Under the pieces are notes generated by a model. That model searched no databases. It was not told where the DNA came from and saw nothing but the letters and a program-made list of their open reading frames with translations. A DNA stretch of 64,000 nt from Sabellastarte sp. h YS-2021 (lineage: Eukaryota > Annelida > Polychaeta > Sabellida > Sabellidae), in the NCBI GenBank assembly GCA_964017235.1, contig OZ024936.1, forward strand, positions 89,874,537 to 89,938,536, given 5' to 3'. The position numbers and the translations under genes were made by a program. Positions 1-11,290 of the stretch are shown piece after piece. The stretch's first letter is position 1, and each line of letters starts with the position of its first letter.

Positions 1-79
1 GTGTTCATTTCAATATCTTTTCTCATATCTCATGGCTATATTCAGTGGACTTAAAACTATTCCATACATTTATGTATGA

Positions 80-445
80 TTGTGCCTTGGAGTCTATCAA
101 TGATGGAGATTAAGCTCTATAAAAGTTCATATTGGATTAGATGAGTCAGGATTTTCAAAGTGTCATTGCATTTATAACTACATAAGATATTTTGTCAATA
201 GTCATATGTTATACGCCCTAGCCTCTTTCAGAAAGCAGCTTAAGACCTGCCAATACCCCAAAGCATACCACCTTAATTTTAATAATCCTATGGGGGTTCT
301 CAGTGGTGCTCGACCGTTTTTATGTCCCTGGATACTAAAATTGGTTGACTGTCTTGGTTCTGCTTAGCCTTGGAGTTCCCTTTCAGTAGGGGAGATTTAG
401 CACTATAAAAGTCCCATTAGAATTAGAATAGAATTAGTTGGATGA
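80..445 (+). repeat. LINE 3'-tail-like relics (L2/CR1 type)
   Basis: Two similar stretches (about 85-145 and 368-440) share a block reading gagatt(a/t)ag followed by ctataaaagt, then an attag-rich tail. A third relic lies near 26205-26255. This resembles the 3' end of L2/CR1-type LINEs, which end in a short 'gcgctatataaa' block plus a simple repeat. No coding part remains. The rest of 1-600 shows nothing I can identify. Confidence 0.4.
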
Positions 446-599
446 TATACTTTGAGATCTATAAGAAATATGAATACTTATGATCTCTCTGAAATGCTTT
501 TGTGAGGTAAATGAGGCATAAGCAATATTTTAATACGTTTGATCTAGATAATGAAGTTGCTCTTCAATTCTTTTAGTTTAACCATGATTGATCATTAAC

Positions 600-1000
600 C
601 AGAGACATAGCAGGGGTCAGCACCACGGAAAAAGAACACAGAAAAAGCAGAAATTAGGGTGGGTAAGCTTTTGTGAAAAGATAGATTCTGAGCTCCTTTT
701 TGAAAGCGTGGAGAGAAGTGGCTGAACGTACATCATCAGGCAAATCATTGCAAATCTTTGGAGTATCGTAAGCAAAGCTGAGGCCAAAATGCTCAGACTT
801 ATATACTGAAGTGGCAAGTGTGGGGCCTCAAGCAACACACCATCAGCTTGGCTTTTACATGTATTGTACACACTATGCCTAGGTGTAAGAAAAGGTTCAA
901 AATATTTAGGATAACCACTTCTGTTGGAACTTGTACACCAATAAGGCAGTAAGAGGTCTTAAAGCCACTTAATGTCTTGCTACTGCACATTGAAGAACGT
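600..1000 (-). repeat. LINE fragment, C-terminal end of reverse-transcriptase ORF
   Basis: Read on the minus strand, the stretch ending near 665 gives a typical tail of a CR1/L2-type LINE protein: an NDLPDDVRSATS block followed by a short helix and a KAYPP ending before a stop. This 'lpddvRsa.sl..Fk..Lk..Lf' pattern is known from the C-terminus of many non-LTR retrotransposon polyproteins. Upstream, to about 1000, further LINE-like sequence sits in other frames, so the copy is 5'-truncated and decayed. It lies just downstream of the last visible exon of gene A and is probably intronic. Confidence 0.55.
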
Positions 1001-1209
1001 AGTAGTTAGTACTGCTCTAACATTTGTTCAACAGTTAAATTTTTATTAGTGCTGAATATATGTGTGCTTTATTAATTAGCCCAATTAGTGATAACAAACT
1101 GCCAAACTAAGTTGTATTTCTTCATATACAAAGGCAATGATTTTCTCTTACTTTTATCTTTTTAAAGTTAACTACATGCATAGATATATGAGAATAAAAT
1201 AATCCTGAC

Positions 1210-1374
1210 CTGATATGTACTGTTTGTGCCGTGAAATGTTACCATATTAAGACTCAGAAAGCTGACTCTGTCCCCGTCCGTGATGACGTCATTCTGATGT
1301 AATTGTACGGGGCTGTAGTTGTAAGGAAACACTAACCAAGAATAGAGTGGTCCAATGAGGTTCCTCATTCGTGC
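1210..1374 (-). CDS. Gene A, exon 4 (PBP type-1-like receptor domain)
   Basis: This 165-bp minus-strand exon is open throughout. The acceptor lies at 1375-1376 (tattaccacattgcag) and the donor at 1208-1209 (cag then gtcagg). It starts and ends in phase 0, so it can follow exon 3 (15690-15868) directly. The joined text around the junction, ending PVLSE and continuing ARMRNLIGPLYSW, matches the helix-loop-strand pattern of ANF-receptor/PBP1 ligand-binding domains (A..iL.eAr..Gl.Gp.Y.W). The exon ends in ...FHGTNSTYQ. The gene must continue left of position 1210. That it is a receptor ectodomain is inference from this pattern and the signal peptide in exon 1; the receptor class (ionotropic glutamate, class C GPCR or guanylyl cyclase) cannot be told. 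The GATGACGTCAT palindrome at 1282-1292 lies inside the exon, so I do not read it as a promoter site. Confidence 0.6.
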
Positions 1375-1562
1375 CTGCAATGTGGTAATAATAGTTATTA
1401 TAAATTTAATTTTGATAATTAATATATTGTCCACGTGATGTTAACATCCTTTAGAGAACTGATATTTATAGAGAATCAACATGACCTGGTGGTCGCTGTT
1501 GTTGACTGTCTTCTATGTCTGTGTCTTCATGCTTCAGACTCAGTCTCTACTGTCAATCCGGA

Positions 1563-1628
1563 GGACTTTGGATTACACACAGAAATAAACACAAGTCTAG
1601 CTCTTTAACCAGCTGAGCTAAAGTGGAA
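1563..1628 (-). repeat. tRNA-like SINE fragment (family 3)
   Basis: On the minus strand it carries an A-box-like TAGCTCAGCTGGTTAAAG followed by a conserved block that also occurs at 29505-29590 and 29765-29850. The 5' half resembles a tRNA; the B box of this copy is degenerate. Confidence 0.5.
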
Positions 1629-1739
1629 GATACAGGGTATCTGACAACAACAGAGCTGCATGCTGTGATGGAGGACCAGACTGTCTGGAGAAACCATGTG
1701 ATTGCTCGCCTGCGGGCAACCAAATAATAATAATAATAT

Positions 1740-2585
1740 AGATAACATTTGCTAAGCAATGTTTTCCATCTGAAAGCAATAACCATCAATCATCAAGTCC
1801 TTGGTTCTGACTCTTTCGACCCCCACTTTGAACCTTGATGTTTCTGTGTTCAAATCCTCTAAGTAACCGCACCACATTGTTCGAACCCTGGTGCTTCACA
1901 TTTGAACTTTGTAGACATGTTGACTGATGCATAGTGAGTGCAAATAGGAATACAATAGGAGAACTTCCCGAATAACATCTACAGAAAAATATGTCCCAAA
2001 TGAAGATAATATTATGGGTGTACAGTATTAGTATTACTTTGTTAATCTTTTTCATGGATTATTACTGAAGGATGTTTTACTTTTATTTTCCACAATTTTC
2101 TATGATGTATGTATTAAATAAATGCATATTTAAAGAGAGCATGTGAGACAACGCTAACAAGTATATAGGGACACTAATGAAAACCTCATCTTGTGATTTG
2201 TAAGTTACATAGTTTACGAAATATTAACTAAAATTGGCAGTATCCATGGTCAGGGGGTGCTACTGTATACAAAAAAAATGATAAAATCTGATGAACACAA
2301 AATTTGGCAATTTTTTCATTTAAAAAAATGCACTAATGTTTTAGTGCCTTACATTTTCAAGCTATTATAAATAAATCTTATTTAAAACATGCTTAACGAA
2401 AAGAAGTCAAATCTGTGGAAATGTCAATGTTTTTTCTCTTTTGTTCACAATAATGTTTCATTTTCTATCTCACAGATTTCAGTTAATAATAAGTATCACC
2501 AAGCTAGTAACTTATAAATTTAAGATAGTAAATTGTATGTTCTAGCTACTTTATTTAATTATATTCAACTTAATCACTTGCCCGT
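1740..2585. other. Gene-free AT-rich stretch
   Basis: Short AT-rich sequence with a TAATAATAATA run at its start. I see no frame with splice sites and no repeat shared with the rest of the window. Probably intron of gene A. Confidence 0.5.
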
Positions 2586-2785
2586 ATACAATAAAGCTAA
2601 TTTTTAAGAAATCCTTAAAAATTAAGCATTCCTTTATTGGTGGCTCTTTCTTTTTTGGGGGGGTATTCAACAAACTTAAACAAAACTTAGCAGCTTAATT
2701 TTTTCTCCTAAGATTCAAAGGAGACCTTAAAAGTTAGGTAATCCTAAACTTTTAAGGAAATCCTTAATTTTTATATTCACTGACC
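2586..2785. repeat. Foldback repeat rich in ccttaa/ttaagg
   Basis: Blocks such as aagaaatccttaaaaatta near the left and taaggaaatccttaattttta near the right are imperfect inverted copies of each other. The layout resembles a small non-autonomous DNA element with palindromic ends. No clear target duplication is visible. Confidence 0.4.
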
Positions 2786-2904
2786 ACTGGCTGTCTTGGT
2801 AGAGTTCTGCGCTCTACTAATGCCTTCTAGTTTGCAGACACAATTGGCAAATATACTGGTGTAAAATTGTTTAATGAATGGTCAATAAAATAGAAATTCA
2901 AAGG

Positions 2905-3080
2905 TTTTGTTTCCTCCAGACCTTCATGAATTGTGGCTTAGCGTTATGACTACCTGTCTCTTCACTGAAGTTAAGCGGCAATGGGCTACGTTAGTACTGG
3001 GATGGATGACCACTTCAGTGCACTACTCATGTCTCTGATGTGTTTGCGGCTCGTGTTAGTAGACCAAAACCTTTCGACTT
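2905..3080 (+). repeat. 5S-rRNA-derived SINE, copy 1
   Basis: The segment from about 2947 to 3020 is recognisably 5S rRNA-like: a ttcactgaagttaagc block, then gggctacgttagtactgggatgg and atgacca, matching the internal-promoter half of metazoan 5S rRNA. It is preceded by an element-specific leader (cagaccttcatgaattgtgg) shared with the copies at 3540-3775, 15165-15600 and 26350-26470, so this is a dispersed SINE3-type repeat and not a 5S gene. A non-5S tail follows (gtttgcggctcgtgttag). Confidence 0.65.
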
Positions 3081-3539
3081 TGTTCATTTAAGTTTTTCTT
3101 GGGATCAGTATTTATCAAGCGAGAGTTAAGAATGTTCATGAATGGGGTTTCACTAGCAACTCCAGGGGGAGGGGAGCGATGAGCTCACCTAATATGACCC
3201 CCCTCACTTGAAAATGTAAGCAAGGTTTACTGTTTCACAACCTCCTATTCTAATCTAATGTTGCTGGTGTCAAAATCAGGCTTACCAACACAATTACATT
3301 GGCAGGAACAAAAAGTTATATGGAAATAACCCTGAAACTGATGGTATGTAAAGAAACCTTGATGATAATAATATCCATATATGGATAGAATTTTATTCAA
3401 TAAAATAACAGATTCTTAGTTCATAGTGAAAGAGTGCACATATGGAATTAGTATTAAAGAAAAGAACTCTGAGATATATTTTTGAGACTAGTGTTACATG
3501 TACAGAACAAGGCCAAAAGGTGTTTTTGTCCCCTAGCAT

Positions 3540-3775
3540 GAACGCAAAGCCATCATTGACACGAGTAGTGCACTAGAATTTACGAAAGTCTGGTGACTCA
3601 AAAAAATTCCAACTCAGCACATCCCACAGCTGGTGTAGAACTCAGACGGTCACCCATCCTAGTACTAACGTAGCCCATTGCCGCTTAACTTCAGTGATCA
3701 GAGAAATACTCATCATGCTGAACCACAATTCATGAAAGTCCGGAGACAAAAAAAATGACTAAAAGTGATCTCTAG
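3540..3775 (-). repeat. 5S-rRNA-derived SINE, copy 2
   Basis: Minus-strand copy of the element at 2905-3080. It has the better 5S match: ctgatcactgaagttaagc, then gttagtactaggatgggtgacc and a gtctgagttc end. Its leader (gtctccggactttcatgaattg) and an upstream block (cttctagagatcacttt) recur at 15165-15600. The two copies face each other across about 0.5 kb. Confidence 0.65.
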
Positions 3776-4254
3776 AAGCTTAAAAAATCACTAAATGTAA
3801 AAAAAATCCCTGGAGAGATGGTTCCTAGGATTCCCTTAGTTTTTGCACATCTTCACATTAACCCTCTCCTTATTTAAAGATGGATAAGCCCCTGGGTTTC
3901 ATAATGTCTTTCTTGAAATCTAAGTAATAATTAAAATTTAAGTTGGGAATGGTCCAAGTGTTGTTCTTGAATACAACCCCAGGAGCTGAGTGGGTTTTTG
4001 TCAAACGTCTGGCATCAACTGTTGCCAATGGCAACACTTTTCTGTGTTTTTTAATTAGAATTTTTAATTTTGTGGGCACTTTACAGTCCAAAATCCTGCA
4101 TTGATTTTTACCAATTTTTTAAAGGATATGTTTTATCTAAGAGAAAATGAAGCTGATTTGGCCTTCAATGACAGATATATTTGCATCAATAATAACTTAG
4201 ATAATAAGTCTATATTTGCCCAAAATGCCTAAAAACCCATGAAACTTATCCATA
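3776..4254. other. Gene-free stretch with one unproven minus-strand frame
   Basis: A 73-residue minus-strand frame (3870-4091) has an acceptor-like caatgcag just upstream and ends in a stop. It has no recognisable motif and would interrupt the phase-matched exon 3 to exon 4 join of gene A, so it is not called as a gene. Confidence 0.3.
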
Positions 4255-4260
4255 CCTAAG

Positions 4261-4467
4261 TACGAAAACCTGGAACCGCCATCCAAATTCAAAATTTGAA
4301 ATATACTATTTGGAATATTTTATTTGGAAATCCAAATAGCATATTTGGTATTCTGAATACATATTTGGAATTACATATAGTGTATTGGGAATTCCAAATA
4401 GAGTATTTGGAAATCCAAATAGTATATTTCATATTTTGAATTTGGATGGCTGTTCCAGGCTTTTGTA
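4261..4467. mobile_element. 207-bp palindromic MITE with 6-bp target duplication
   Basis: The left end TACGAAAACCTGGAACCGCC is the near-perfect reverse complement of the right end ...GGCTGTTCCAGGCTTTTGTA. Symmetry continues inward through a ccatccaaattcaaa arm for more than 40 bp. The middle repeats 'ccaaatagtatatttgg'-type words. The element is flanked by cctaag on both sides (4255-4260 and 4468-4473), a good target-site duplication. No coding capacity. The superfamily is not certain from the ends. Confidence 0.7.
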
Positions 4468-4473
4468 CCTAAG

Positions 4474-5399
4474 GGTGCCAGAGAATATAAAAATTACAAA
4501 TTTTAACTTGAGATTTCTCCACCATACTTCATAAATGTTAATGCAACAACAACTAGCAGAAGCTCGGTAAAAATACATTTCTACTGATGATGTACATAAT
4601 AAACTGTACCAGTTGAAATTTTGCCTGACCATTAATTTTAACTGGTTTTAGGTAATGAACTGGGATGGTAAAAATTAATTCCTATGGGAATATTAAATCT
4701 GTATTAATATCTCTAGTAGAAACTTCCCATCAGAGAAAATTAATGTTAGTAATTTTCTAAAAAAATGAAGAATGAGTAAAATTTTCCTCTAGCTAAAATT
4801 TTCTACTGATGCAGTATTTGTAGATTACACAGTTTCAGAAATATCAACAAAAATAAGCACTTCGTTACACATTTGTGATGCTAATTATCCAGAATAAGTT
4901 ATGATATAAGAATTTTAATTATATTGTCTTTATTTCTTGTTATTTAGCTCAAATATTACTCATGGTGGACAATACAATATATTTAAATATTAACTATAAA
5001 CAAATATATACAAATACTTTTGACATATGATAAGACTAGGTTCATATATTCATTTAACTAGGATAAAATATTTCTACAAGAAAATCTATTGATGACCTAG
5101 TTATTGACTTTTTAAAATTTTTGCTCTGACATCAGAGACAAGTAATCTATAATGTCCTCAACTAAAGATCCAAACTTAAACATCTTGTATGTTGACAACA
5201 ATGATGATTACCTTGTAGCTTGGTTGCTGTTGTTTCTCTAGGCAGTATCAAATTACTCATTAACTGAATCCAAACCAATGATTTTCTTCAAATTAGAGAT
5301 ATGTATAACTTTTTTTGGGTGAGATTTATTATTTCTACGTATTAGATATTCTTTTTGCTGCTGTCATTTCAGTGCCTTCACCAGGAGGTTGTCTATAGA
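4474..5399. other. AT-rich stretch without genes
   Basis: Low-complexity AT-rich sequence, probably intronic to gene A. No frame with splice sites and no repeat was recognised. Confidence 0.5.
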
Positions 5400-5830
5400 A
5401 GTGTAGTCATTTGTTGTACGTTTGTTTGTATTCGCAATAAATCCAAAACTAATGAATGGGTCCTACTGACTATTCTTATGGGGCTATGACGACGCCAAAA
5501 GGCAGGAGAGTAAAATTTGGGGAAAGATCCGGATCATGTTCTGGATTGAAAAATAATCCTCAATTTTCAAAACCCACTCAACCTATTCAGGAATTTATTC
5601 TTTTATCAATATGGTCGTTAAGTTCTGTTTGTTTATTTGTTTGCTTGTGTGTAAGCAAGATAAGACATTATTGCACTGATTTGAACCTATTATCACAGTA
5701 GGCGAGTTTTGGTCTAACACAAATCTAATTTCATTTTGGAAATGATTTTGGATTCAGGGATTTTAATCCTGGCACTCATTGAACTTGGTGGAGCTATGCA
5801 CTCTCAGAGTGTTCTTGTCCGATATGGATT
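5400..5830 (+). repeat. Dispersed repeat R1 copy
   Basis: Contains the word set shared by the R1 copies in this window: a 'gatccggatcatgttctgga' type block, a gtttgtttatttgtttgc run next to 'agcaaga', and an end reading ggagctatgcactctcagag. Such repeats (GTTTGTTTGTTTG, '.atccagat..', 'aggtctgcgctc') are very common in molluscan and other invertebrate genomes. No protein is evident. Confidence 0.5.
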
Positions 5831-6599
5831 AACAACCGGTCTTTAGTTACACCTTATTTACTGAGCTGTAACATGGCATTTCATTCCACACTTCCTTGGT
5901 CCAGTTTTCTTCCCTTAACCACTGAACCAATTCAGGATGCTATTTTTCCTCTAATGACAAGATGGTGCATAAGTAAACATAATAAAAGTAGGTCAATTCA
6001 TTAAACATACCCAAGAAACACATTTATTGTTCATTAACATGTTGATATTTTCTATATAGTAAAGCTCTTTCAATTTGTATTACATTGAGTCTGATAAAAT
6101 GTATTTTTATTGTGTTAATACGTCTTACCCATGGACAATTAGCTATACTGGTCGTTGCCAATTGGTCTGTCCAAATACCAGAAAAATATGTCATGTGTTT
6201 CCACTGTCTGGACCGACCATGGTGTGCATTTTCCAGGTGTCGCATCCTATTTCCTTCCTGTCTAGACAATATGACGTCATAGCATCTTTTTCCGTTGGCG
6301 CAGATGCATTCAGTCGCTTGCAGACTCAGAAAGGTTACAGGACATTTTATGAGATACTTTTTAAAGACATCTTATTTCTGGTATGCTAGTATATCGTCAT
6401 TTCTTCATTCTTGATGTATAAATTTCGTCTTTGTCATTTGATAAGTTTTCTATTACATTGTGTCTCATACAATAGATTTTTTTCTCCTTGCAAGAACTTC
6501 TAAGATTAACGGTGTTTTCCAGTGCAGATCTACACCCAGGTAAATGACCTGATGAATTCCAAACAAGAGCAAAAAAGGTGGAACATTACTTATACAACA
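5831..6599. other. Unassigned stretch
   Basis: Overlapping open frames on both strands near 6020-6390 lack splice signals and known motifs. A TGACGTCA octamer lies at 6272-6279, but nothing nearby marks a promoter. Confidence 0.3.
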
Positions 6600-6775
6600 T
6601 TCATATTTCTCCAATCAGGCTAACGTCCCTATCAACAGTTGTCAGGCAGTTCACAAATATCAAAATCGGGGCTATGAAACAGCACAAGGGATCGACTCCG
6701 ACAAGTGTCAATGCAGAGGATCTGTCCCGATATGACTCTGGCTGTTGAGTGAGACAGTCAAACTCCAACTTTGAC
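6600..6775 (+). repeat. SINE family 2 copy (degenerate)
   Basis: Carries the family-2 body: 'gggatcgactccgacaagtg', 'caatgc', 'gatctgtcccgatatgac' and 'ctggctgttgag'. Better copies lie at 11120-11290 and 17567-17835. Confidence 0.5.
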
Positions 6776-7045
6776 CTTTAAAACTTCACAAAATCAGGTA
6801 ATGCATATACTTGTCACTGCTATGGTCAAACTTATATTGTACACTAGTCAGAATTTATAACAGGAAATGACTTTGCAAAATATTTTATAAGTTGATAAAC
6901 TCCATTTTGTGGCATCTGTGGTGTCCATGTACGTGTCTGTGTAAACAACCTCTCCTCCAAAACTACAAGGCCCAGAGACATGCTGTTTCTTTTAAAAGAT
7001 ACCTTGTCTATTGAGGATGAAAAAATGTTCAAGGCATGCAGATCT

Positions 7046-7693
7046 GGACCTGTATTAACAAATATTCTTAGAATTTTTCTGAGAATTATACTTAAGTCTA
7101 AGTAAAATTCTTTGCTAAGAATTTTCTTATTCTCAGAATAAAATACTATTCACCAAACAATTCTTAGCTAAGAATAATTCTAAGGATAGAAGTAAAAGGA
7201 AATGTATGCAATTCTCAGAATTTTTCTTAGACTAAGTGTAATTCTTAGAAAAATTCTACAGATCTTGGCATATGTGAACAGAAAGTTAGAAATTTTGAAA
7301 TAATATAAAGAGGCTGCATTTCATTACAGTACACACAATGGACAACTTAATATTTAACGCTCTGTTCTGGATGTGGATTTGCAATCACTTGCTGCACTAA
7401 TCACCAAAACAACTATTTTTCTTAAGTTAAGTATGCTATGTTCCAGTCTTAGATTTCAATCAAATTCTTAGAATATTCTAAGAATAAGAGTTTTGTGAAT
7501 AGAAAATTCTTATTCTTAGAAAAACTGTAAGAATAAAAACCCTTCTAGGAATAAGTGTGATTCTAAAAATAAGAATCTATGTGAATAGGAAAAATCTTAT
7601 TCTTAGAATTTTTCTAAGAAAAACGACAATTCTAAGAAAAATTCTAACAATAAGACTAATTCTAAGAATAAGAATCTTTGTGAATACAGGCCC
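7046..7693. mobile_element. MITE family M1, copy 1
   Basis: The ends are inverted: GGACCTGTATTAACAAA at the left, TTTGTGAATACAGGCCC at the right. Both subterminal parts are packed with attcttagaat-type words, so the ends can fold on themselves. A unique core of about 200 bp (7260-7460) is shared with copy 2 at 18384-18940. No clear target duplication. Non-autonomous DNA transposon, probably Harbinger-like by its GGRCCTG end. Confidence 0.65.
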
Positions 7694-8139
7694 TGTTCAT
7701 TCGTCTTTTCCCCAGAGCTATTACAAGTGAGGTACCCCTAAGTGTGAAAATTTCAGTAAATTAATGATTCAACTGACAAAATGATATGCCCCGGCGTACT
7801 GGCTTATACAGAAGCTATGCCCCTGTATAACAACTTAAAATAAAGGTATTCTTAACATCTAGTTTTTTAAATATTTTTGTAGAAATAACCAATAACAAGC
7901 AAGGTTTTATAAGAAACTTTACAACGGATAGAAATATTGGGATAATGAAGGTAGAGTTTTTAAAGCTACTCTTACATCCTGCTGTATGGGTTATAACACA
8001 AACAGACAATAAGAGATTGTGTGAAATTAACAGCCGTGGGCAGTTGATTGGGGAAGTAGATATTTGCAAGCTTAGTTAAATAGCAGAAGAAATCTTGTAG
8101 CCTGACTGCATGTAAATAGTAAAATGGTAGAAGAACAAG

Positions 8140-8360
8140 AATAATATAAATGTGTGTCACTGAGAGAGAACATCCATTTACCTCCACTCACTGTATTACA
8201 CTGAAACACAAACCTTATATACACCACCATGGACCACAAATTCAGTTACCTTTTTGTAGAATTTCATCTGTGCATGGTGACTGTGAGATGATCAGAGGTG
8301 GAAATTTAAAACGTTTAAAAATTTCTGTAGGACGTGCAAGGAATTGGACGTTGTGTCACA
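8140..8360. repeat. Fragment of the M2 MITE interior
   Basis: The words 'ctccactcactgtatt', 'acac.gaaacacaa' and 'ccttatatacacc' match the interior of the M2 element at 8770-9141. No inverted ends are visible, so this looks like a broken copy. The stretch 7694-8139 shows nothing I can name. Confidence 0.4.
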
Positions 8361-8769
8361 AAGTTGCATATGGGCGTCAGACAGTAGTTGTAATCTTCTT
8401 CCCCCATAAACTGACCATGCAGAAACTTACCCGCATACCAATTTCTTCTCTATAGCTATGGTGTGCTGTTTGTGTAATGAATATACCTACAGAACACCTG
8501 AATTACACTTGCATGTCACTTGCAAGTTTAGCCATTTTACTCCCTGCCCAGCAGGTAAGAACCTATACAGTGGTATCTAGCAGAGGCTTCACTGATTCTA
8601 ATTAGCTGTGACTTGTACAATTTCTTGAGGGGAGTTTTTACCAACCTCAACTGTCAACAAGCTCATCCACTCCTGAATATTTTCTTTGGTACAGTCAATT
8701 ACGGTTCCATGAATGATTCCAAGCTTGTGATCATGTTATCTGCATTACTGTTTGATCTCTCTAATATTA

Positions 8770-9141
8770 TGTCCTTCACTACAGGCAGTATGGCCTGCGG
8801 TTACAGGTGTTCCTCAATGCCGGAACCGCCATTTCCGAGTTGTTTGCACTACAGGCTTTTGGCGAAACACCCCTGTCCTTCAACTACCATTTGAGATCCT
8901 TATGCGGTCTTGTGTCCGAGTGAAGAAATGTCCAGGTATCTCCACTCACTTTATGTCCTCGTATTACACCAAAGGACGACCACGTCACAACCTTTATATA
9001 CAACGTCATATACACATTAACATTCAGTTAATGCTTCAGTGGACGGTTCGCCACTGATGCACAAGTTTGCAAATGGAACGGGACATTTCACCAAATGTGG
9101 GTCACCGCACAGGTGATATTGCCTGTTCTGTGAAAGGGGCA
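8770..9141. mobile_element. MITE family M2, short copy (Harbinger-like)
   Basis: The left end TGTCCTTCACTACAGGCAG and the right end, read inward as TGCCCCTTTCACAGAACAGG, are diverged inverted repeats followed on both sides by 'cctgcggt' / 'ctgtgcggt' words. TTA precedes the left end (8767-8769); TCA follows the right end, a diverged match. It shares end sequence with the better-preserved copy at 11975-12710. Confidence 0.5.
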
Positions 9142-10276
9142 TCACCAAAATCTCAGAAGACATTTCAAACTATTGAAAAACTAATGTGTTGCAAATCCAT
9201 TATGAGTGCAATTTTTGCTGTTTCAATTCTCTGATATCTAAGGGATCTAGACTAGTGCAACCTTATGACATGCTAAAATGGCGATAAACTCCATTGGACA
9301 AAATAATAAAATATGCTGATATGTCCATCCCTGGTTTTTTTAAAAACTTCACCCTGCAGTCTTTATCATCTACAATGCCATACTTATGGCCCAAATACAG
9401 AAGCCGGTATTTTTAAAGATTCTTAAAGTTGTATCTGAACTACAATGTGAGCTTTCAACAATCTGATTAAAATATTCTTATTTTTTGCATATTTTGAGTG
9501 CAATTTCGTGGATTTCGTTTGATTAAAATCTGCATTAACACAAGCGCAAGTTATAGAAGTATTTTACTTGAACAAAATTGGGACACTAATCCTTTCATAA
9601 TCGCTTAAAAGGCATGACACCATAATTTTTACAAGAAATCTGCGCCCCAACTTTGCACAATTTTCATACGGAAAGTAACGAGGATATTTGTTATGTTATG
9701 GTCGTCACTTCGACTCCCTTATTTGGTATAAAACTGCATGACTTTTTTCAATGCTATTAAATATTCTATCTTCCATTTTGTGCAAAGCTAAGGTTTCTGC
9801 AAAGTTTTGGTCATTTCTATGAATCTAGTTGCCTGTTGTAATGTAATGTGAAGTATGTGTTTGCATGTGTTATCACTCTTAAAAGCAGATAGATCCATCT
9901 CATGGTTAATACTTTTACTGATTTGATCCCCCATTGAAGATCCCTCTCAATGCCAGAACTACATCGGAACAGTGTGAACCTGACCTCAGTTTTCAAGCAA
10001 TACTTAATAAACACCTTTTTTTTATTTCTTCACAAAATAATGTACCTCAAGTAGGCTGTGGAAATTTTTCCACCTGTCTCAAATTTTTTATTGACCTTAG
10101 CGGGACAACAATCAAATGCACCAAGAAAAGCCTGGCCATAAATAACCACAGAGTAAACAGGGCGTAAAAAGGAAGAACTGAAACCACTGTCACATTTCAC
10201 GGTTTGCGTTTTCCTTGTGGATGCAAAGAATATGCCAGAATTTGGCTTTTCATTACCCCCCACTTCTGAGGGTATT
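9142..10276. other. Unassigned stretch
   Basis: Mostly AT-rich. A minus-strand frame at 10030-10263 contains a block ending FDCCPAK before a gtcaat donor-like site; it shows no motif and is not phase-compatible with the good exons of gene A, so it is left uncalled. Confidence 0.3.
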
Positions 10277-10498
10277 ATATTTTTTATTTTATTTGGGTTT
10301 TAACATTGCTTTCAACACTGTATAGGTCATATCACAATGGGTAGAGGAAACCAGTATGTACAGTCGGTCAAGGTTCTCTGCTGTAAACTGCTGGCCATCG
10401 GTAAGAAAGTACCAACTTTTCCACCTAGGATTCGGGCTTTGAACTGCCCACCTATGAGGTGAGAGGCAAGTGTGTTGCCACTACGCCACCATGGGCCC
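10277..10498 (-). repeat. tRNA-derived SINE family 1 copy
   Basis: Minus-strand copy. The head has an A-box-like tggcgtagtggcaacac and a B-box-like region; the body carries ggtttcctctacccatt and gtgatatgacctatacag, and the tail is aaacccaaataaaata. The 'ggtttcctc.acccat...tgac...gctgttgaa' core resembles the Meta-domain described in bivalve SINEs. Confidence 0.6.
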
Positions 10499-11119
10499 CT
10501 GAGGGTATTATTATTGTGTCTGTTCACTTGTCCGTTTGTGCATATAACATGAAGGCTAGACATCAGATCTGGGTCATATTTTCATACCATGTGCTATCCA
10601 CCTGTGTCTCTGTCCTCAATACCTGGATCTAGATCATAAATCTATTATAGGTTTAGTGATTCTTGCATAAACTTTTTTCCATGCATATTCATCAGATAGA
10701 ATTTATATTTTCAAACAAAGGTGGGGTCTACTGGCTTTGTCCTCTTTCAAGTTGATCCTGATTGATTATTTTGGGCCAGATTTTGGTTTGAAAATCTAGT
10801 TTGTTTGTTTTTAATTTTAGCACAACCCACAGATGATCTTATGTGAAGACCCCACCTTGTGAAAAACTGTGACCCTGATTCAATGAAGTATAGATTTGAA
10901 ATTGTGTACACAGACAAAGAAACAGACAAAAAAGCGCAATTACAATACAATTGCCCGTCCGCATTCCCCCACATTAGTGGCAAGTGAAGGAAGTGCCAAA
11001 GATTATTTAGTTCAGAGCCAAAGAAACTGAATTTTAAGTTTATACACAGTGCGACTTCTAGCACCCTTAAAACCTAAACGTGGATTCGGATCAGAGCTCC
11101 TCAGTGAGGTCCTCAGTGA
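10499..11119. other. Unassigned, repeat-like minus-strand frame
   Basis: A 105-residue minus-strand frame (10747-11064) contains gtttgtttgttttt-type sequence and a frame around 'SQFFTRWGLHIRSSVGCAKI'. This style is typical of dispersed repeats in such genomes, not of an exon. At 11099-11129 the sequence 'ctcagtgaggt' repeats three times just ahead of a SINE. Confidence 0.3.
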
Positions 11120-11290
11120 GGTCCTCAGTGGCCTAGTCAGTTAGCAAGTTTGGCATATTATCACAGGCTGTCACCTCTGTGTGGGTACGACTCCCACCAG
11201 TGGCAATGCTGTGAATCTGTCCCAATATGACCCTGGCTGTTGGACTGGAGACAACACACAAACTTTAACTTTGGATACAAATTTGCATTA
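11120..11290 (+). repeat. SINE family 2 copy
   Basis: tRNA-like head (tggcctagtcagttagc), B-box-like gggtacgactcccacc, then the shared body 'agtggcaatgctgtgaatct' and the Meta-like tail 'tcccaatatgaccctggctg'. The tail is shared with family 1, so the two families differ mainly in their heads. Confidence 0.6.

Noticed and set aside
1282-1292. CRE-like GATGACGTCAT palindrome as a promoter element.
   Set aside because: It lies inside coding exon 4 of gene A; no TSS context is present.
1480-1740. Plus-strand ATG at 1481 with a hydrophobic, signal-peptide-like start, and a nearby Cys-rich plus-strand frame.
   Set aside because: The frames are short, interrupted by a tRNA-like SINE and lack splice sites; most likely chance or a relic, and nothing supports a working gene.
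2905-3080. Possible functional 5S rRNA gene.
   Set aside because: Only the internal part matches 5S rRNA; the 5' strand is replaced by the leader shared with other dispersed copies, so it is a SINE.
3870-4091. 73-residue minus-strand frame ending in KPRGLSIFK as a terminal exon of gene A.
   Set aside because: Exon 4 at 1210-1374 follows exon 3 in phase with domain continuity; including this frame would end the protein early, and it has no motif.
8640-8769. Minus-strand frame reading KLGIIHGTVIDC and ENIQEWMSLLTVEVG with a possible gtaaaa donor.
   Set aside because: No acceptor with a pyrimidine tract is visible, a MITE abuts it, and the gene A exons on either side already join in phase without it.
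10030-10263. Minus-strand frame with VYSVVIYGQAFLGAFDCCPAK.
   Set aside because: Acceptor-like and donor-like sites exist, but the phase does not fit gene A and no motif is recognised.
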